Positions 11,443 to 21,835 of a stretch of DNA of 64,000 bases are shown in pieces. Positions within the stretch are counted from its first letter, which is position 1, and each line of letters opens with the position of its first letter. The notes under the pieces were generated by a model. That model saw nothing but the letters and a program-made list of their open reading frames with translations. It did not search any database and was not told the DNA's origin. Origin of the DNA: Cyanobacterium sp. uoEpiScrs1. GTDB lineage: Bacteria > Cyanobacteriota > Cyanobacteriia > Cyanobacteriales > Microcystaceae. Position numbers and translations under genes: made by a program. The stretch spans positions 124,001 through 188,000 of the forward strand of contig NZ_OX373462.1 in NCBI RefSeq assembly GCF_947331815.1, written 5' to 3'.

Positions 11443-13202
11443 AGTATTTGATGGTTAAGTACAGTAATAAACCACAATAATTAAAATCTTTTAATTGATA
11501 GCGATTTACTTCAATAATTAGTTAATTATTCGGTATATTTTTGTATTTTAATACAATACATTATGTTGCACGCTATCCATTGATTTTATTATTTTTAGGT
11601 TAAATTTATTAAGTCTATTATCTCGTTTTTAAACTTTATTATATTACTTATCTACTATAAAAAATAATAGGACGTATATTATTATTTTATAGCTCTTCCA
11701 GAAAAGGTAAAAAAAGATAATTAAATCAATCTTGATTCTAATTGACTTTATCTAATCATTTTTTTATGCTCCTCCAGTAATTCTTAGGGACAGAGACAAG
11801 CTAGCACGATAGAAGCTATTATGTTGTCTCTAAAACATATGGACATATAATTGAGGCGAGATAATTATTTTAGTTTCATATGTATCCTTTCCCATCACAT
11901 CTATCAGAATATTAAGCGGAAAGAAACATTTACTGTCAATCTTCCTCGACCTGTCCAAGCATTCCTAACCAGTTTAGCAATATCCTACTGATATTTTAAA
12001 CAAGCCGTAATGATTAAATAGTATTAATATAAGTTTACCTTTTTCTTAAATATTAGTTAGAGTAAAATATTATGGTTAATTGTTTCTATTCCTGACTTAC
12101 TAAATATTTGAGAACATAATTACATGTTAAGAGTTAAGATATTGGCTATAATTTATAATTTATAATTTATAATTATGTCTTTTTATGGATTAATTTATGA
12201 GATCAACCAATAAATATGAGCTATATTTATTGCCGTTAGGGAAATAATTAAGCTTTTGAAATAAGTAGTTGTCGTAAATTTTTCTTAGACTTACTGTTAG
12301 GGTCTTAACGAAGACTACATATCTGTAGTAAAAATTAAAACAGAGTGTAAGTGTCATTTTAAAGTTATCTTTTATTATTCAACACTTGTTTATCACTAAT
12401 AACAAAATTTTATTCTTAATTGAATAAGATAAAAAACTTTAAAGAATTTAAAACCTCTTTTAAAATCATAATTAATAGTCTTTAATACTTGATAATATTA
12501 TTCAAAACAAGTTACGATTATTTTTTGCTATTTAAAGAAATAAAACATCAACTGGGAGCGTATATTATTTTCGATAATTTTTGATAGTATCTTATCGATA
12601 GATAATAAAAACTGCATAGTACAAGATACTATAGTTCACCCTAAATACTATATTTTAACTATTTTGATTCTATCAACTTCATTTTTAAATATACTTGTGG
12701 AGTTTTGTTAGACTTTACTTAAAACTAATTATTTAAATTTTGTTTGATCTAAAAAAGTAGGGTGCATTAATTAATAAATATAAATAAACTAATATTTATT
12801 TTCTTTACATTTATTATATAGTCTATTTTTGTTTCTTTAATATCTTTTTATTTTTAGATATAAAATCCTCGTCTATTGCTTTCTACTTACGGTCCTATTT
12901 TAAAAAAAATATTTCTTAAAACTAGTGTTTAGATTATGATTGATAATCATTTACTTTGATTCAGGAATAATATTCCTGCTCTTAATTGTCAGTTTATAGA
13001 TAATTTTTATCCTCAAGCTAAATTTAATACAGCTTACTTTCATGATCTCATTGGCATATCCTTATAAGATTTATTATTTTGAAATTTCTTCCCCACTTTT
13101 TATTTATTTTTTCCTTATATAAGAATACTCGATTTTAAATAAAAATCTAATAGTCAACTCAATAATTTAAATTTATGATGTTATCATTTTTAATTGTTTA
13201 AA
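11443..13202. other. 1.8-kb AT-rich gap with a tandem heptamer and no intact gene
   Basis: The longest gap in the left half. No frame stays open long enough to be a gene. A forward-frame patch at about 11911-12005 (…LPRPVQAFLTSLAISY, then a stop) looks faintly coding but I cannot match it to a family. At 12147-12174 the heptamer TATAATT is repeated four times. Otherwise I see only AT-rich sequence, probably the remains of one or more fully eroded genes. Confidence 0.45.
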
Positions 13203-15005
13203 TTATAAAACAGAGATTTTTGAGGTCTCTTGTTCTGTTAATTCAAAGGCTTTATGTACTGCCTTTAATGCTTTGATCCCCTCCGCTTTAGCTACCACAC
13301 AACTAATTTTAATTTCTGAAGTAGCAATCATTTTAATGTTAATTCCCTGCTCGGCTAAAGCCCCAAAATACTTAGCAGCTATTCCGGGCTGTCCAAGCAT
13401 ACCTGCTCCAACAATACTTACTTTAGCAATCTCTATGTCAGTAATAACCTCGGTAAAGCTACCTGAAAGGATATCTAGGGAAGTGTGGACGGCTTGCAAA
13501 TCCTCCTGAGAAACTGTGAAGACAATGTCACTTGTGGGCATTCCATTAATAATGCGACAACGTTGAGATTGAATGATTGTATCAACACTGATATTTTTAT
13601 CGGCTAAAGTTCCAAAAATTTTGGCCGCCATCCCCGGACAATCCTGAACACTAAGTAAAGCAATTTGAACTTGTTTGGTATCAAGGGCGACTCCTCGAAC
13701 ATGGGGGGAAACCTGAACAAGATTAGAGGCTATTGGGGTTTCAGATAGTTGAACATCGAATGCTTTACTTAAAGCATCGATAGCGCGATTGCTGTTATTT
13801 GGTGAGATAACACAACTGACCTTTACCTCAGATGTAGCAATCATCTCAATATTAACTTGAGCATCAGCTAAAGTCTTAAACATCTTAGCGGCGATTCCTG
13901 GCCGTCCAATCATTCCAGCCCCTACAATGGCAATTTTAGCTGCTCCTTTTTCTATCAAAACTTCAGCTTCATCATTGTTAGTTGGAGAATTTCTTAAAGC
14001 AGGGGCTATCGCTTCAACTATAGCTTCAGCTTTATTTAAAACATTTTTAGATACAGTGAAGGCAATATCATTACTATTATTTTCATGAATGGACTGAATA
14101 ATTAAGTCCACATCTAGCTGTTGGCTAGCAATTTCCCCAAATATACGCGCTGCTACGCCAGGAGAATTAGGGACCCTTAATAGAGCTATTTTAGCTTGAT
14201 CAGAGTCAAAGTTTATACCGTCAACTGACTTAGTTAGTTCCAATTTATCAATGTATCTGGGTTTAGGAGTAGGAGAAATAACTCTAGTTCCTGGGGTATC
14301 ACTCCAACTGGATCGCACCACTAACGGAATTCCATAATTCCGTGCAAGTTCTACTGCTCTGGGATGGAGAACCTTCGCTCCTAAACTGGCTAACTCCAGC
14401 ATCTCATCACAAGTAATTTCATTTATTAATTGGGCATCAGGAACTAAACGTGGATCAGTAGTTAAAATACCAGGAACATCAGTATAAATTTCGCAGCAAT
14501 TCGCCTTTAATGAAGCTGCAATGGCTACTGCAGAAGTATCTGATCCCCCTCGTCCTAGAGTAGTAATCTCTAAATCAGTTCCATCACTAATTCCTTGAAA
14601 TCCTGCTACTACAACTACTTCGCCTCGATCTAAATGACGTTGAATGCGATGGGGGTTAATTGATAAAATGCGGGCGCGACTATGCTCAGCTTCAGTAATA
14701 ATCCCCACTTGCGCCCCAGTTAAAGAGATTGCTGGCTGTCCTAATTCTTGTAAGGCTATACTCATCAAGGCAATAGATACCTGTTCTCCTGTCGACAACA
14801 ACATATCCATTTCCCTACGACAGGGACTAGAAGTAATTTCTGAAGCTAATTTAACTAGCGTGTCAGTAGTTTTGCCCATAGCTGAAACTACAACTACGAC
14901 TTTATTGCCCTTTTGGGCTATTTTGTGAATACGTTGTGCTACTGTCTGAACTCGTTCTACAGAACCTATGGAGGTTCCACCGTATTTTTGGACAATTAAG
15001 TTCAT
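13203..15005 (-). CDS. lysC: Aspartate kinase with duplicated ACT domains
   Basis: Phosphorylates aspartate, the first step to lysine, threonine and methionine. The 600-residue protein has the kinase domain in the first ~250 residues (LIVQKYGGTSIGSVERVQ, VVVSAMGKTTDTLV, TTLGRGGSDTSAVA, YTDVPGILTTDPRLVP). The C-terminal half is two homologous units, each with paired ACT-type segments (IALLRVPNSPGVAARIFGEIA and IALLSVQDCPGMAAKIFGTLA; also IVGAGMIGRPG and IVGAGMLGQPG). This doubled regulatory region of about four ACT domains is the usual cyanobacterial LysC form, with feedback inhibition by lysine and/or threonine expected. The gene is monocistronic. Confidence 0.96.
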   Translation of the reverse strand: MNLIVQKYGGTSIGSVERVQTVAQRIHKIAQKGNKVVVVVSAMGKTTDTLVKLASEITSSPCRREMDMLLSTGEQVSIALMSIALQELGQPAISLTGAQVGIITEAEHSRARILSINPHRIQRHLDRGEVVVVAGFQGISDGTDLEITTLGRGGSDTSAVAIAASLKANCCEIYTDVPGILTTDPRLVPDAQLINEITCDEMLELASLGAKVLHPRAVELARNYGIPLVVRSSWSDTPGTRVISPTPKPRYIDKLELTKSVDGINFDSDQAKIALLRVPNSPGVAARIFGEIASQQLDVDLIIQSIHENNSNDIAFTVSKNVLNKAEAIVEAIAPALRNSPTNNDEAEVLIEKGAAKIAIVGAGMIGRPGIAAKMFKTLADAQVNIEMIATSEVKVSCVISPNNSNRAIDALSKAFDVQLSETPIASNLVQVSPHVRGVALDTKQVQIALLSVQDCPGMAAKIFGTLADKNISVDTIIQSQRCRIINGMPTSDIVFTVSQEDLQAVHTSLDILSGSFTEVITDIEIAKVSIVGAGMLGQPGIAAKYFGALAEQGINIKMIATSEIKISCVVAKAEGIKALKAVHKAFELTEQETSKISVL

Positions 15006-15482
15006 AATCGTATTTTTTTATTCTCTTGAAAAAGAGGAATTAACTAAATTGATGAAGTATCCTTAGCCCTTAAGGGTAGCAAATTTAATAAATGTAAGTT
15101 GGGCATAAATTTTAAGAGACTGTTATCAAACATGTTCTAAATTTAGGACACGTTTGATAACATACAGTTTTTTGGGGACAGTTGATATTTTTTTTCTATA
15201 CTGTAATCTACCAAAATATCTGTTTTGTCATAGGTAATATGCCCTAAAGTTCTTTCTAGAATTTACTTTATGAAAAGTATATAAAGATGTGTTGATTAAT
15301 TTAATATATCTTATATATTTGACAGATGATGTAATTAATATTTTTTAGCAAAAAATAGTTAAAATAAGCAGAATATATTCCCTGTAATTACGTGGGAAAA
15401 ATATTAGAGGATGGGCGGATTTTGAAGGTCAGTGGTATCATCGATGTGCATAAAATAAAAATATCAAACTAGGTGAACAATC
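15006..15482. other. Divergent lysC/gpmI promoter region
   Basis: A 477-nt gap between divergent genes, so it must carry two promoters, which I cannot place with confidence. It contains the strong 19-bp hairpin listed separately. The last 60 nt before gpmI contain GGATGGGCGG and AACTAGGTGAACAATC, with a weak AGGTGA ribosome-binding site 8 nt before the ATG. Confidence 0.45.
15121..15162 (+). terminator. Strong 19-bp hairpin with T-run, not after any gene
   Basis: Arms 15121-15139 and 15144-15162 (TGTTATCAAAC…GTTTGATAACA) pair over 19 positions with one A-C mismatch and one G-U pair. The loop is 4 nt, and CATACAGTTTTTT follows on the plus strand. It is shaped as a plus-strand intrinsic terminator, yet the only gene to its left (lysC) points away. 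It may end a short plus-strand transcript, be an attenuator ahead of gpmI, or be left over from a deleted gene. Confidence 0.55.
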
Positions 15483-17081
15483 ATGGCAAAAGTGCCTATA
15501 TCTCCAGTGGTGCTAGTGGTTCTAGACGGCTGGGGTTATCGCCCGTATATGGACGATAACGCCATTGCTCTAGCAAAAACTCCAGTCATGGAATGTCTTT
15601 GGACTACTTATCCCCGTACCTTGATTCAAGCCTCTGGAAAAGATGTCGGCTTGCCCCAAGGTCAGATGGGTAACTCAGAAGTGGGACACTTAAACCTTGG
15701 AGCTGGCCGTATAGTGCCTCAAGAATTAGTTCGCATTTCCGATGCAGTAAAAGACGGCTCATTATTAAAAAATCCTCAACTAGTAGAAATTTGCCAAGAA
15801 GTACGTTCCCATCAGGGAAAACTACATTTGATCGGCTTATGTTCTGAAGGAGGAGTTCATTCTCATCTCGATCATCTGTTGATGCTATTAGATCTGGCGA
15901 AAGAGCAAGCTATTGAACAAGTATGTATTCACGCTATCACTGATGGTCGGGATACTAACCCTACTGAAGGGATAAATGCTATTCAAAAACTTGAGTCTCA
16001 TATCGATAAAATTGGATTGGGGCGTATTGTTACTCTTAGTGGCCGTTACTATGCGATGGATCGTGATCGCCGTTGGGATCGTATTAAAAAAGCCTATGAT
16101 ATCTTAACTATAGATAGTATGGGAGATAGCCTCTCAACCATCGAGGTAATTAAAGATTCCTATAGTAGAGGTGTTACTGATGAGTTCATTCTCCCAACCC
16201 GCATTGCCCCTGGGGCAGTGGAGTCTGGAGATGGAGTGATTTTCTTTAATTTTCGTCCCGATAGAGCACGGCAACTGTGTTATGCTCTGACTTCAATTGA
16301 GTTTGATGAGTTTGAACGGCAAAGAATTTCTCCCCTGAGCTTCGTTACCTTTACTCAATACGATACTAATCTTCCTGTAAAAGTGGTTTTTGAGCCACAA
16401 AATTTGGATAACATTTTAGGGGAGATAGTTGCCCGTCAAGGATTAAAACAATTTCGGACTGCGGAAACAGAAAAATACCCCCACGTTACCTATTTCTTCA
16501 ATGGAGGATCAGAAGAGCCCTTTGAAGGAGAAGATCGAGAGTTAGTACCAAGTCCTATGGTAACGACCTACGACAAATCTCCAGCAATGTCAGCATCGAC
16601 TGTTACTAGCCGTGCCTGTGCTGCTATTGAAAAGGGGATTTATACTTTGGTGGTGATTAATTATGCCAACGCTGATATGGTAGGTCATACAGGCAACATA
16701 GAAGCTGCCATTAAAGGGGTGGAAACCGTTGACAATTGCTTAGGACAATTATTAACTAGTATTAGCAAAATGGGAGGAACTGCCTTAATTACTGCCGATC
16801 ACGGTAACGCAGAGTTAATGCGTGATAAGCAGAAAAATCCTTGGACGGCTCACACCACAAATCCTGTTCCCCTAATCGTAGTTGAAGGAGAAAGACGAAA
16901 AATTATTGGACACGGGGGGGTCGTTGAACTTAGGGATGATGGGCGGCTTGCAGATGTTGCACCAACTATCCTTGAAATTTTACAATTACCACAGCCAGCA
17001 GAAATGACGGGGCGATCATTAATTAAACCTACTGCGGTTGAGTTTAAGACAAATCATGCTCCTATTTTGCTTTCTCATTAA
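15483..17081 (+). CDS. gpmI: 2,3-bisphosphoglycerate-independent phosphoglycerate mutase
   Basis: Interconverts 3- and 2-phosphoglycerate through a phosphoserine and two manganese ions. The 532-residue protein is full length and shows the first metal-binding segment VVLDGWGYRP near residue 11, the nucleophile GQMGNSEVGHLNLGAGR with its serine near 64, AITDGRDTNP, SGRYYAMDRDRRWDR, FFNFRPDRARQL near 258, YANADMVGHTG near 400 and ITADHGNAE near 445. All metal ligands appear present. It is the first gene of a gpmI-secG pair, with a 21-nt gap. Confidence 0.97.
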   Translation: MAKVPISPVVLVVLDGWGYRPYMDDNAIALAKTPVMECLWTTYPRTLIQASGKDVGLPQGQMGNSEVGHLNLGAGRIVPQELVRISDAVKDGSLLKNPQLVEICQEVRSHQGKLHLIGLCSEGGVHSHLDHLLMLLDLAKEQAIEQVCIHAITDGRDTNPTEGINAIQKLESHIDKIGLGRIVTLSGRYYAMDRDRRWDRIKKAYDILTIDSMGDSLSTIEVIKDSYSRGVTDEFILPTRIAPGAVESGDGVIFFNFRPDRARQLCYALTSIEFDEFERQRISPLSFVTFTQYDTNLPVKVVFEPQNLDNILGEIVARQGLKQFRTAETEKYPHVTYFFNGGSEEPFEGEDRELVPSPMVTTYDKSPAMSASTVTSRACAAIEKGIYTLVVINYANADMVGHTGNIEAAIKGVETVDNCLGQLLTSISKMGGTALITADHGNAELMRDKQKNPWTAHTTNPVPLIVVEGERRKIIGHGGVVELRDDGRLADVAPTILEILQLPQPAEMTGRSLIKPTAVEFKTNHAPILLSH

Positions 17082-17102
17082 TTTATTTATCATTGAATTT
17101 CT

Positions 17103-17342
17103 ATGATTCTTTCACAACTTTTGCAAGTTATCTGGGTGGTTTCTGCTGCTTTGTTAATTGTTTCTGTCCTTTTACATAGTCCTAAAGGAGACGGTATTGG
17201 GGGGATTGGAGGACAAGCACAACTGTTCACTAGTGCTAAAAGTGCTGAGAAAACCCTAAACCAAATTACTTGGACGTTGAGCACGGTCTTTATAGCTTTA
17301 ACCATTGTTTTAAGCGCAGGATGGTTAAATACACCTCAGTAG
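17103..17342 (+). CDS. secG: Preprotein translocase subunit SecG
   Basis: A 79-residue protein with two membrane spans (LLQVIWVVSAALLIVSVLL and TLSTVFIALTIVLSAGWL) joined by the conserved polar loop HSPKGDGIGGIGGQAQLF. This is the SecG family, the small partner of SecYE in the translocon. It follows gpmI by 21 nt on the same strand, a conserved cyanobacterial arrangement, and is presumably co-transcribed. Confidence 0.93.
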   Translation: MILSQLLQVIWVVSAALLIVSVLLHSPKGDGIGGIGGQAQLFTSAKSAEKTLNQITWTLSTVFIALTIVLSAGWLNTPQ

Positions 17343-17432
17343 AAAATTCAATTATTTCGATGTTGACTACTGGTTGACTAAGGGGATAAAAATCTGAAAT
17401 AAAAATTTTTTCTTTGTCTGGATTGTAAACAA

Positions 17433-18218
17433 ATGCAACTGCTCACTAATATTCTCAACCAAAAAAGCCGAAAATATTATTTTTTGTTGGGCATAATTTG
17501 GCTAACTATATTAGTCGTATTTTGGACTCAATCTGTGAATGCTCAAAGGGAAGATTTAGAAAAGTCTTTACCCCCTTTACGATCCCATAGTCTACCCTTA
17601 ACCTTAATTGAGTGGCAAGATTCCAAAAACTTAGGGGATTATTTTGACAAAATTTCATTGAGCCCTGCAGGCTATTTAATTTGGTCACAATTCCCTATTA
17701 AATTCTATTTGGATCGTCCTACCAACCTTAATACTCCCGACGCCGCAAGTACCCATCGTTTTCTACAATGGGTGGATACTGTCTTGAAGGCGATCACAGA
17801 GTGGCAAAATTTTTTGCCTATGGTAGAAGTAAAAGATCCACAATTGGCAGATATTGTAATTAAAAGAACTGAGCCGCCCTTGGGTGTCAATTTTGATTCC
17901 GAAACTGGGAAACTACAAATTCCTAGGGCGCGATCGGCCCAAACTAGTTATAAATTCTACCTGACTCAGGATAAGCCTCCTGTGCTACGCCATCGTATGA
18001 CTATTAAAATTAGTCCTGGTTTAAGTCAATTGTCTATCCTATCAGCCTCCCGTCATGAACTTGGCCATGGGTTGGGAATTTGGGGGCATAGCGATCAAGA
18101 AACCGATGCTTTATATTTTTCTCAAGTCCGCAACCTTTCTCCTATTTCTGTAAGGGATATTAATACGCTGAAAAAAATCTACCAGCAACCCACAAGATTA
18201 GGATGGGAATTACCCTAG
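17433..18218 (+). CDS. Matrixin-like (M10-type) zinc peptidase, secreted or membrane-anchored
   Basis: A 261-residue protein with an N-terminal hydrophobic segment (YYFLLGIIWLTILVVFWTQSVNA, about residues 15-37) that is a signal peptide or anchor ending in a possible AxA-type cleavage site. The zinc-binding motif HELGHGLGIWGHS near residue 208 fits the HExxHxxGxxH of metzincins. The Met-turn is not obvious in the following sequence. Family members are predicted Zn-dependent proteases of unknown substrate acting outside the cytoplasm. It follows secG by 90 nt, which hints at, but does not prove, co-transcription. Confidence 0.8.
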   Translation: MQLLTNILNQKSRKYYFLLGIIWLTILVVFWTQSVNAQREDLEKSLPPLRSHSLPLTLIEWQDSKNLGDYFDKISLSPAGYLIWSQFPIKFYLDRPTNLNTPDAASTHRFLQWVDTVLKAITEWQNFLPMVEVKDPQLADIVIKRTEPPLGVNFDSETGKLQIPRARSAQTSYKFYLTQDKPPVLRHRMTIKISPGLSQLSILSASRHELGHGLGIWGHSDQETDALYFSQVRNLSPISVRDINTLKKIYQQPTRLGWELP

Positions 18219-18271
18219 CTAGTACATTTTTAATTAACTTTTGACCCATGCATCGTATCTACTGTTAGATT

Positions 18272-18291
18272 ACCTCTATTTTCCTAGAGGT
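18272..18291 (+). terminator. Hairpin after the matrixin-like gene
   Basis: A 7-bp stem ACCTCTA/TAGAGGT with 6-nt loop TTTTCC, 53 nt after the stop. No T-run follows, so the terminator role is tentative. Confidence 0.45.
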
Positions 18292-18568
18292 CAGCTTATC
18301 TCCCTAGCAATAATATTCTAATCAAATACCTAGCCATAACGTTTAATTCTGGAGAGAAGTATTTAAAAAGGTATTAATCACTTTCAAATGCCAATTTTTA
18401 TTTAAGTAAGCTGTCACTATACCAATCAAGATTGGGTTGTTTCCAAGTAGTTATTTAATTACCTTTATATTATGCTTAGTCTTCCCTGAAGCTAGGTTAG
18501 GCATACCGCATGGCAAGTTGACTGGAGAAACAGCAGTCTGGTTTAGTCCTTTTTAGTTGCAACTCCTT

Positions 18569-18604
18569 CCCCACCCATTACCACTGGGCTAGAGACGGGT
18601 GGGG
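18569..18604 (-). terminator. GC-rich hairpin after ndhM
   Basis: An 8-bp stem CCCCACCC (18569-18576) with GGGTGGGG (18597-18604) and a 20-nt loop. It is 82 nt beyond the ndhM stop on the minus strand and not followed by a T-run. It is the most GC-rich hairpin in this part of the window. Confidence 0.45.
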
Positions 18605-18686
18605 ATATAGGACACTATCATGTTGTTCCAGTCGTTGCGTAGTGTTTGTCTAGAATCTCTATTAACTTGCGCAAAGGAAGAAATAA

Positions 18687-19043
18687 TTAATTATAGTTCC
18701 CTTCAGTCTCTGGACTTTCAACTTTAGGGAGTCCCATGCTGTAGTTAAGGACACGACTTCCAATATTGTAACTAATATCCCCGTTTTGTAACATAGAGCG
18801 AATAAAATGTTCCAGACTTGAACCAATATGACGAAGATTATAATCAGTTAAATCCTCTCCACTGTAGGATTCTACCAGAACATCAAATTTTCGATAAACT
18901 TTCTGTAATGAACCTTCACTCCAATTGAACTCATTATCGGGATCAATATCAAGAGTTAAGACATTTTCACTAGGAATTAGTTCGTTATTTTTAATTTCAG
19001 CCGTGTAAAGGCGAATATGACGAGTAGTAGACTTTAAGAGCAT
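18687..19043 (-). CDS. ndhM: NAD(P)H-quinone oxidoreductase subunit M (NdhM)
   Basis: A 118-residue peripheral subunit of the cyanobacterial NDH-1 complex, which drives respiratory and cyclic electron flow from ferredoxin to plastoquinone. NdhM has no counterpart in the core bacterial complex I. The sequence matches the family closely: MLLKSTTRHIRLYTAEIKNN, LTLDIDPDNEFNW, FDVLVESYSGEDLTDYNLRHIGS, LEHFIRSMLQNGDISYN and RVLNYSMGLP. It is monocistronic. Its presence beside b6f genes argues that thylakoid-type respiratory electron transport continues. Confidence 0.95.
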   Translation of the reverse strand: MLLKSTTRHIRLYTAEIKNNELIPSENVLTLDIDPDNEFNWSEGSLQKVYRKFDVLVESYSGEDLTDYNLRHIGSSLEHFIRSMLQNGDISYNIGSRVLNYSMGLPKVESPETEGNYN

Positions 19044-20517
19044 GGACTTAAATGCTAATAGGACATTTACAATACAGTATATTAATATTAATTCACTTTC
19101 ATCCTTAGGAATAACAAAAGAATATAAGCAACGACTTAGTAGAGTATAATTGCTCCGTTTGATACCTTATAGAGACTACTAATGCTTGAAACCGCTTTGG
19201 TGATAGTCCTAAGTTAGGCATTTACTTATAGTGTCAATTTTACCTCAATAATTGGATATACTATAACGTATGGGTTGAAATCAATGCTTTTTCTAGACTT
19301 GCTATTATAATAATTCCAATAAACAAAGACTGAAAATCGAAATTTTCCATATTCATAATTATTAATCGAATAGGTGAACTGTGCACTTATATTGCAAAGG
19401 TCAAAATATTTTCTATTCTAGAAAGCTCAAGTAAGGCTCAAAAATAAATATATACATTAGTTATTTTAGGTTCAATACTGATTTGAGCCTATTGAATAGA
19501 ATTTAAATTCTATTGTTTATTTTTTTATTTAATTACCCCTTTTTTAAAATATTAACAATTAGTTTTTCTGTCTTTGAAGTAGTTTATTTATAGTTAATAT
19601 AAATAGTTTTTTGTGCTATGTTAATTGATATACATTTTTCAGGATACTTTTTGTTGATTTAAGTCCCTTAATCTTGTACTGATTACTCTAAGTTTTATTT
19701 TTTATAGGACTTAATAGCTAACAACACAAATATATTACTTTTAAATATCTTTTGTGTGAAAACAATATAAATTGCTAGAATTTTTAAGCCTATATTTTGC
19801 CTGTAAGAAAACATATTTATTTAGTTTTTAAAATATTTTTGACTCAATAAATTAAATTTAAGGATTCAGTAATTTAAATAAGAATATTAAAAATTTTAGA
19901 TTTAATTTTATTTAGGAGATTAAATGTTTTTTGTAAAACAGAAATAATATTGATTTAGTCATTTTAGCCATTAATATAATTACTGTTTATGACAATATTA
20001 ATTTAGCGCTATTAAACTAATTATTTTAAACAAAGTGATTAATAAAATGCAATTAAATATAATCACCTATTAATTAAAAATTAGGGTAGTCTTTTTCAAT
20101 AGAATTGGCTATATTTCATTAAACAAAGGTATAAGAATAAAAAATGTATTTTCGTATCTTGTAATCGAATACTATTCAATTAGATTTAGGATCTATTTCT
20201 ATAGGCGTTGATACATTTTAGTTGAATATTCAAAATGGTTAAAAATACAGAGTTTATTTGTATGAATAGTTAATTTTAACTAATTAAAGGAAACTAAGTA
20301 AATTAAAGATAGCATATATCAAAGATATTCCTTTGTTAAAGGAATTAAAAGGACAAGTTATTAATTAATATATTGTATTTTTTAGTAAGTTAATTAAAAT
20401 AAATAGTATAGCCAAAAAGAGTTGACTTTATTTTTTAGAAAAATTATGGATTTGTTCTAGTAATATGAGAATATTAATCAGATGTTATTATTTTTTGAGA
20501 GCATGCTATAAAACAAA
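19044..20517. other. 1.5-kb AT-rich gap, no gene recognised
   Basis: An extremely AT-rich stretch between ndhM and the ppa terminator, without credible ORFs. A perfect 20-nt palindrome lies at 19495-19514 (AATAGAATTT/AAATTCTATT). I see no RNA or mobile-element signature. The first ~100 nt should hold the ndhM promoter. Confidence 0.5.
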
Positions 20518-20544
20518 CCCCGCATTTTTTCTTCATAGGCGGGG
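20518..20544 (-). terminator. Intrinsic terminator after ppa
   Basis: A 6-bp GC stem (CCCCGC 20518-20523 with GCGGGG 20539-20544), followed on the minus strand by TTTGTTTTAT, 42 nt past the ppa stop. Confidence 0.8.
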
Positions 20545-20586
20545 ATTTTCGATAAATTACTGGTTTGTAGGTGAAATATTTAAAAA

Positions 20587-21099
20587 TTATCTACTTCCAG
20601 CTTTGATACATTTTTTAACAATAGGAAGTACCGCTTCAACGTCCTTCCATCCAATAATTTCTGTTATTTTCTTCTCCAAATTTTTGTAGGTACGAAAAAA
20701 TTCAGCGATTTCATTTAAGCGATGAGAAGCAACATCTTTAAGGGATTTAACCTGAGTGTAGCGGGGATCTTTATCAGGAACACAAAGAATTTTTTCATCG
20801 CGATCACCTCCATCGATCATTTCTAATAAACCAATAGGACGGGCAGCAATGATACATCCAGGGAAAGTCGGTTGATCCATTAACACCATCCCATCTAGAG
20901 GATCACCATCATCGGCTAAAGTGTTAGGAATAAATCCATAATCACAAGGATATTGGACTGATGCATAAAGAACGCGATCTAAAGCAAAAGCATTTAAGTC
21001 CTTATCAAACTCGTATTTATTTTTGCTGCCAGCGGGAATTTCGATTAAAATGTTGATTAGACCAGGTTTAGGTTGGGCTGGAATGAGGGATAAGTCCAC
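20587..21099 (-). CDS. ppa: Inorganic pyrophosphatase (family I)
   Basis: Hydrolyses pyrophosphate to pull biosynthetic reactions forward. I choose the GTG at 21099, giving 170 residues starting (M)[19 protein letters not shown]. An upstream ATG at 21129 would add 10 residues foreign to the family, and GGAGAGAG lies 5-7 nt before the GTG. Active-site segments are [39 protein letters not shown] with the metal-binding aspartates, and [17 protein letters not shown]. This is the soluble Mg-dependent family at usual length. It is monocistronic with its own terminator. Confidence 0.95.
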   Translation of the reverse strand: MDLSLIPAQPKPGLINILIEIPAGSKNKYEFDKDLNAFALDRVLYASVQYPCDYGFIPNTLADDGDPLDGMVLMDQPTFPGCIIAARPIGLLEMIDGGDRDEKILCVPDKDPRYTQVKSLKDVASHRLNEIAEFFRTYKNLEKKITEIIGWKDVEAVLPIVKKCIKAGSR

Positions 21100-21835
21100 T
21101 AACTCTCTCCAAATACTATACAAAATCACAATTCACTTTAGGAGCCCCAAAAAGCTTTTAAAGGCTTGAACGCACTTACAATTAAATAATGTTCTTCTCT
21201 GAGAGGAACTGGCTATACGTTCTCTAGCCCACCATTTTACAATGAAGATGGAACTTGTGAGAAAATAATTTGGCTCATATAGGCTAAGTTAAGTAAGGAT
21301 ATATTTGTACCTAATCAATTCCCAAATTTTTATCCTAGGAACGTTTTGTAATTCTGAAGACTTGATTAATACAGAAGTAGAGCCTTTATGAACCAAAGGG
21401 ACTTGTCAACAGAATCTGATAACTATCATTGTTAACTTAGATATTTTTAGCGTTTTTCTACTGTAACTTCTGATATATAAAACAGAAAAGTCAACATTTT
21501 TTGTTAATATAATAAATGTCATGATTAAGAAGTAATTTTAACTGCTTAGCAACAAATATTTAAAACTTCTAAATATTTATTAGAGTCAGGAGTTCTAAAT
21601 ATTAATGCATGGTATACGCAGGAACAGTTGATAAGCAGAAACTATCCATTTTTTACTACAAGATTTATCCATTGGTTATTTATGACTCAGTTTTAGAAAT
21701 AAGTTATTAACGGTTAGCAGATCTCTATTTTCAGATTCAAGATAAAATCTAAAAAGATTTGGACTGGCTGATTTTGAGATGATAACCATAGTCAGACAAG
21801 CTGGTTCACTGAGTTGAGTCTAAAGTAAGTAAATT
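21100..21835. other. Divergent promoter gap, nothing recognised
   Basis: Between ppa and the 2TM gene. It is AT-rich without ORFs. The first ~100 nt left of centre (around 21140-21240) are somewhat richer in G+C and may hold the ppa promoter. Confidence 0.4.

Larger units (their letters stand above)
18219..18686. other. Gap between protease and ndhM with two hairpins
   Basis: Two convergent genes end here. A 7-bp hairpin at 18272-18291 (ACCTCTA…TAGAGGT) lies 53 nt after the protease stop. A GC-rich 8-bp hairpin at 18569-18604 lies 82 nt beyond the ndhM stop on the other strand. The segment 18478-18650 is clearly richer in G+C than the neighbourhood, including CTGGAGAAACAGCAG and CCTTCCCCACCC. 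I could not match it to a known small RNA. Confidence 0.45.

Noticed and set aside
11911-12005. Forward coding-like patch in the SLC13-lysC gap
   Set aside because: About 30 codons ending in a stop; no family match and chance is plausible, so not listed as a pseudogene.
12147-12174. Tandem TATAATT repeats as a CRISPR or iteron array
   Set aside because: Only four copies of a 7-nt AT unit without spacers; simple slippage repeat. No CRISPR-like array was seen anywhere in the window.
18530-18570. Yfr-type cyanobacterial small RNA
   Set aside because: CTGGAGAAACAG and ACTCCTTCCCC recall Yfr2 and Yfr1 motifs but neither matches the conserved core.
20465-20689. 74-codon plus-strand open frame near ppa
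   Set aside because: It spans the ppa terminator and the antisense of the ppa 3' end; no protein family features.
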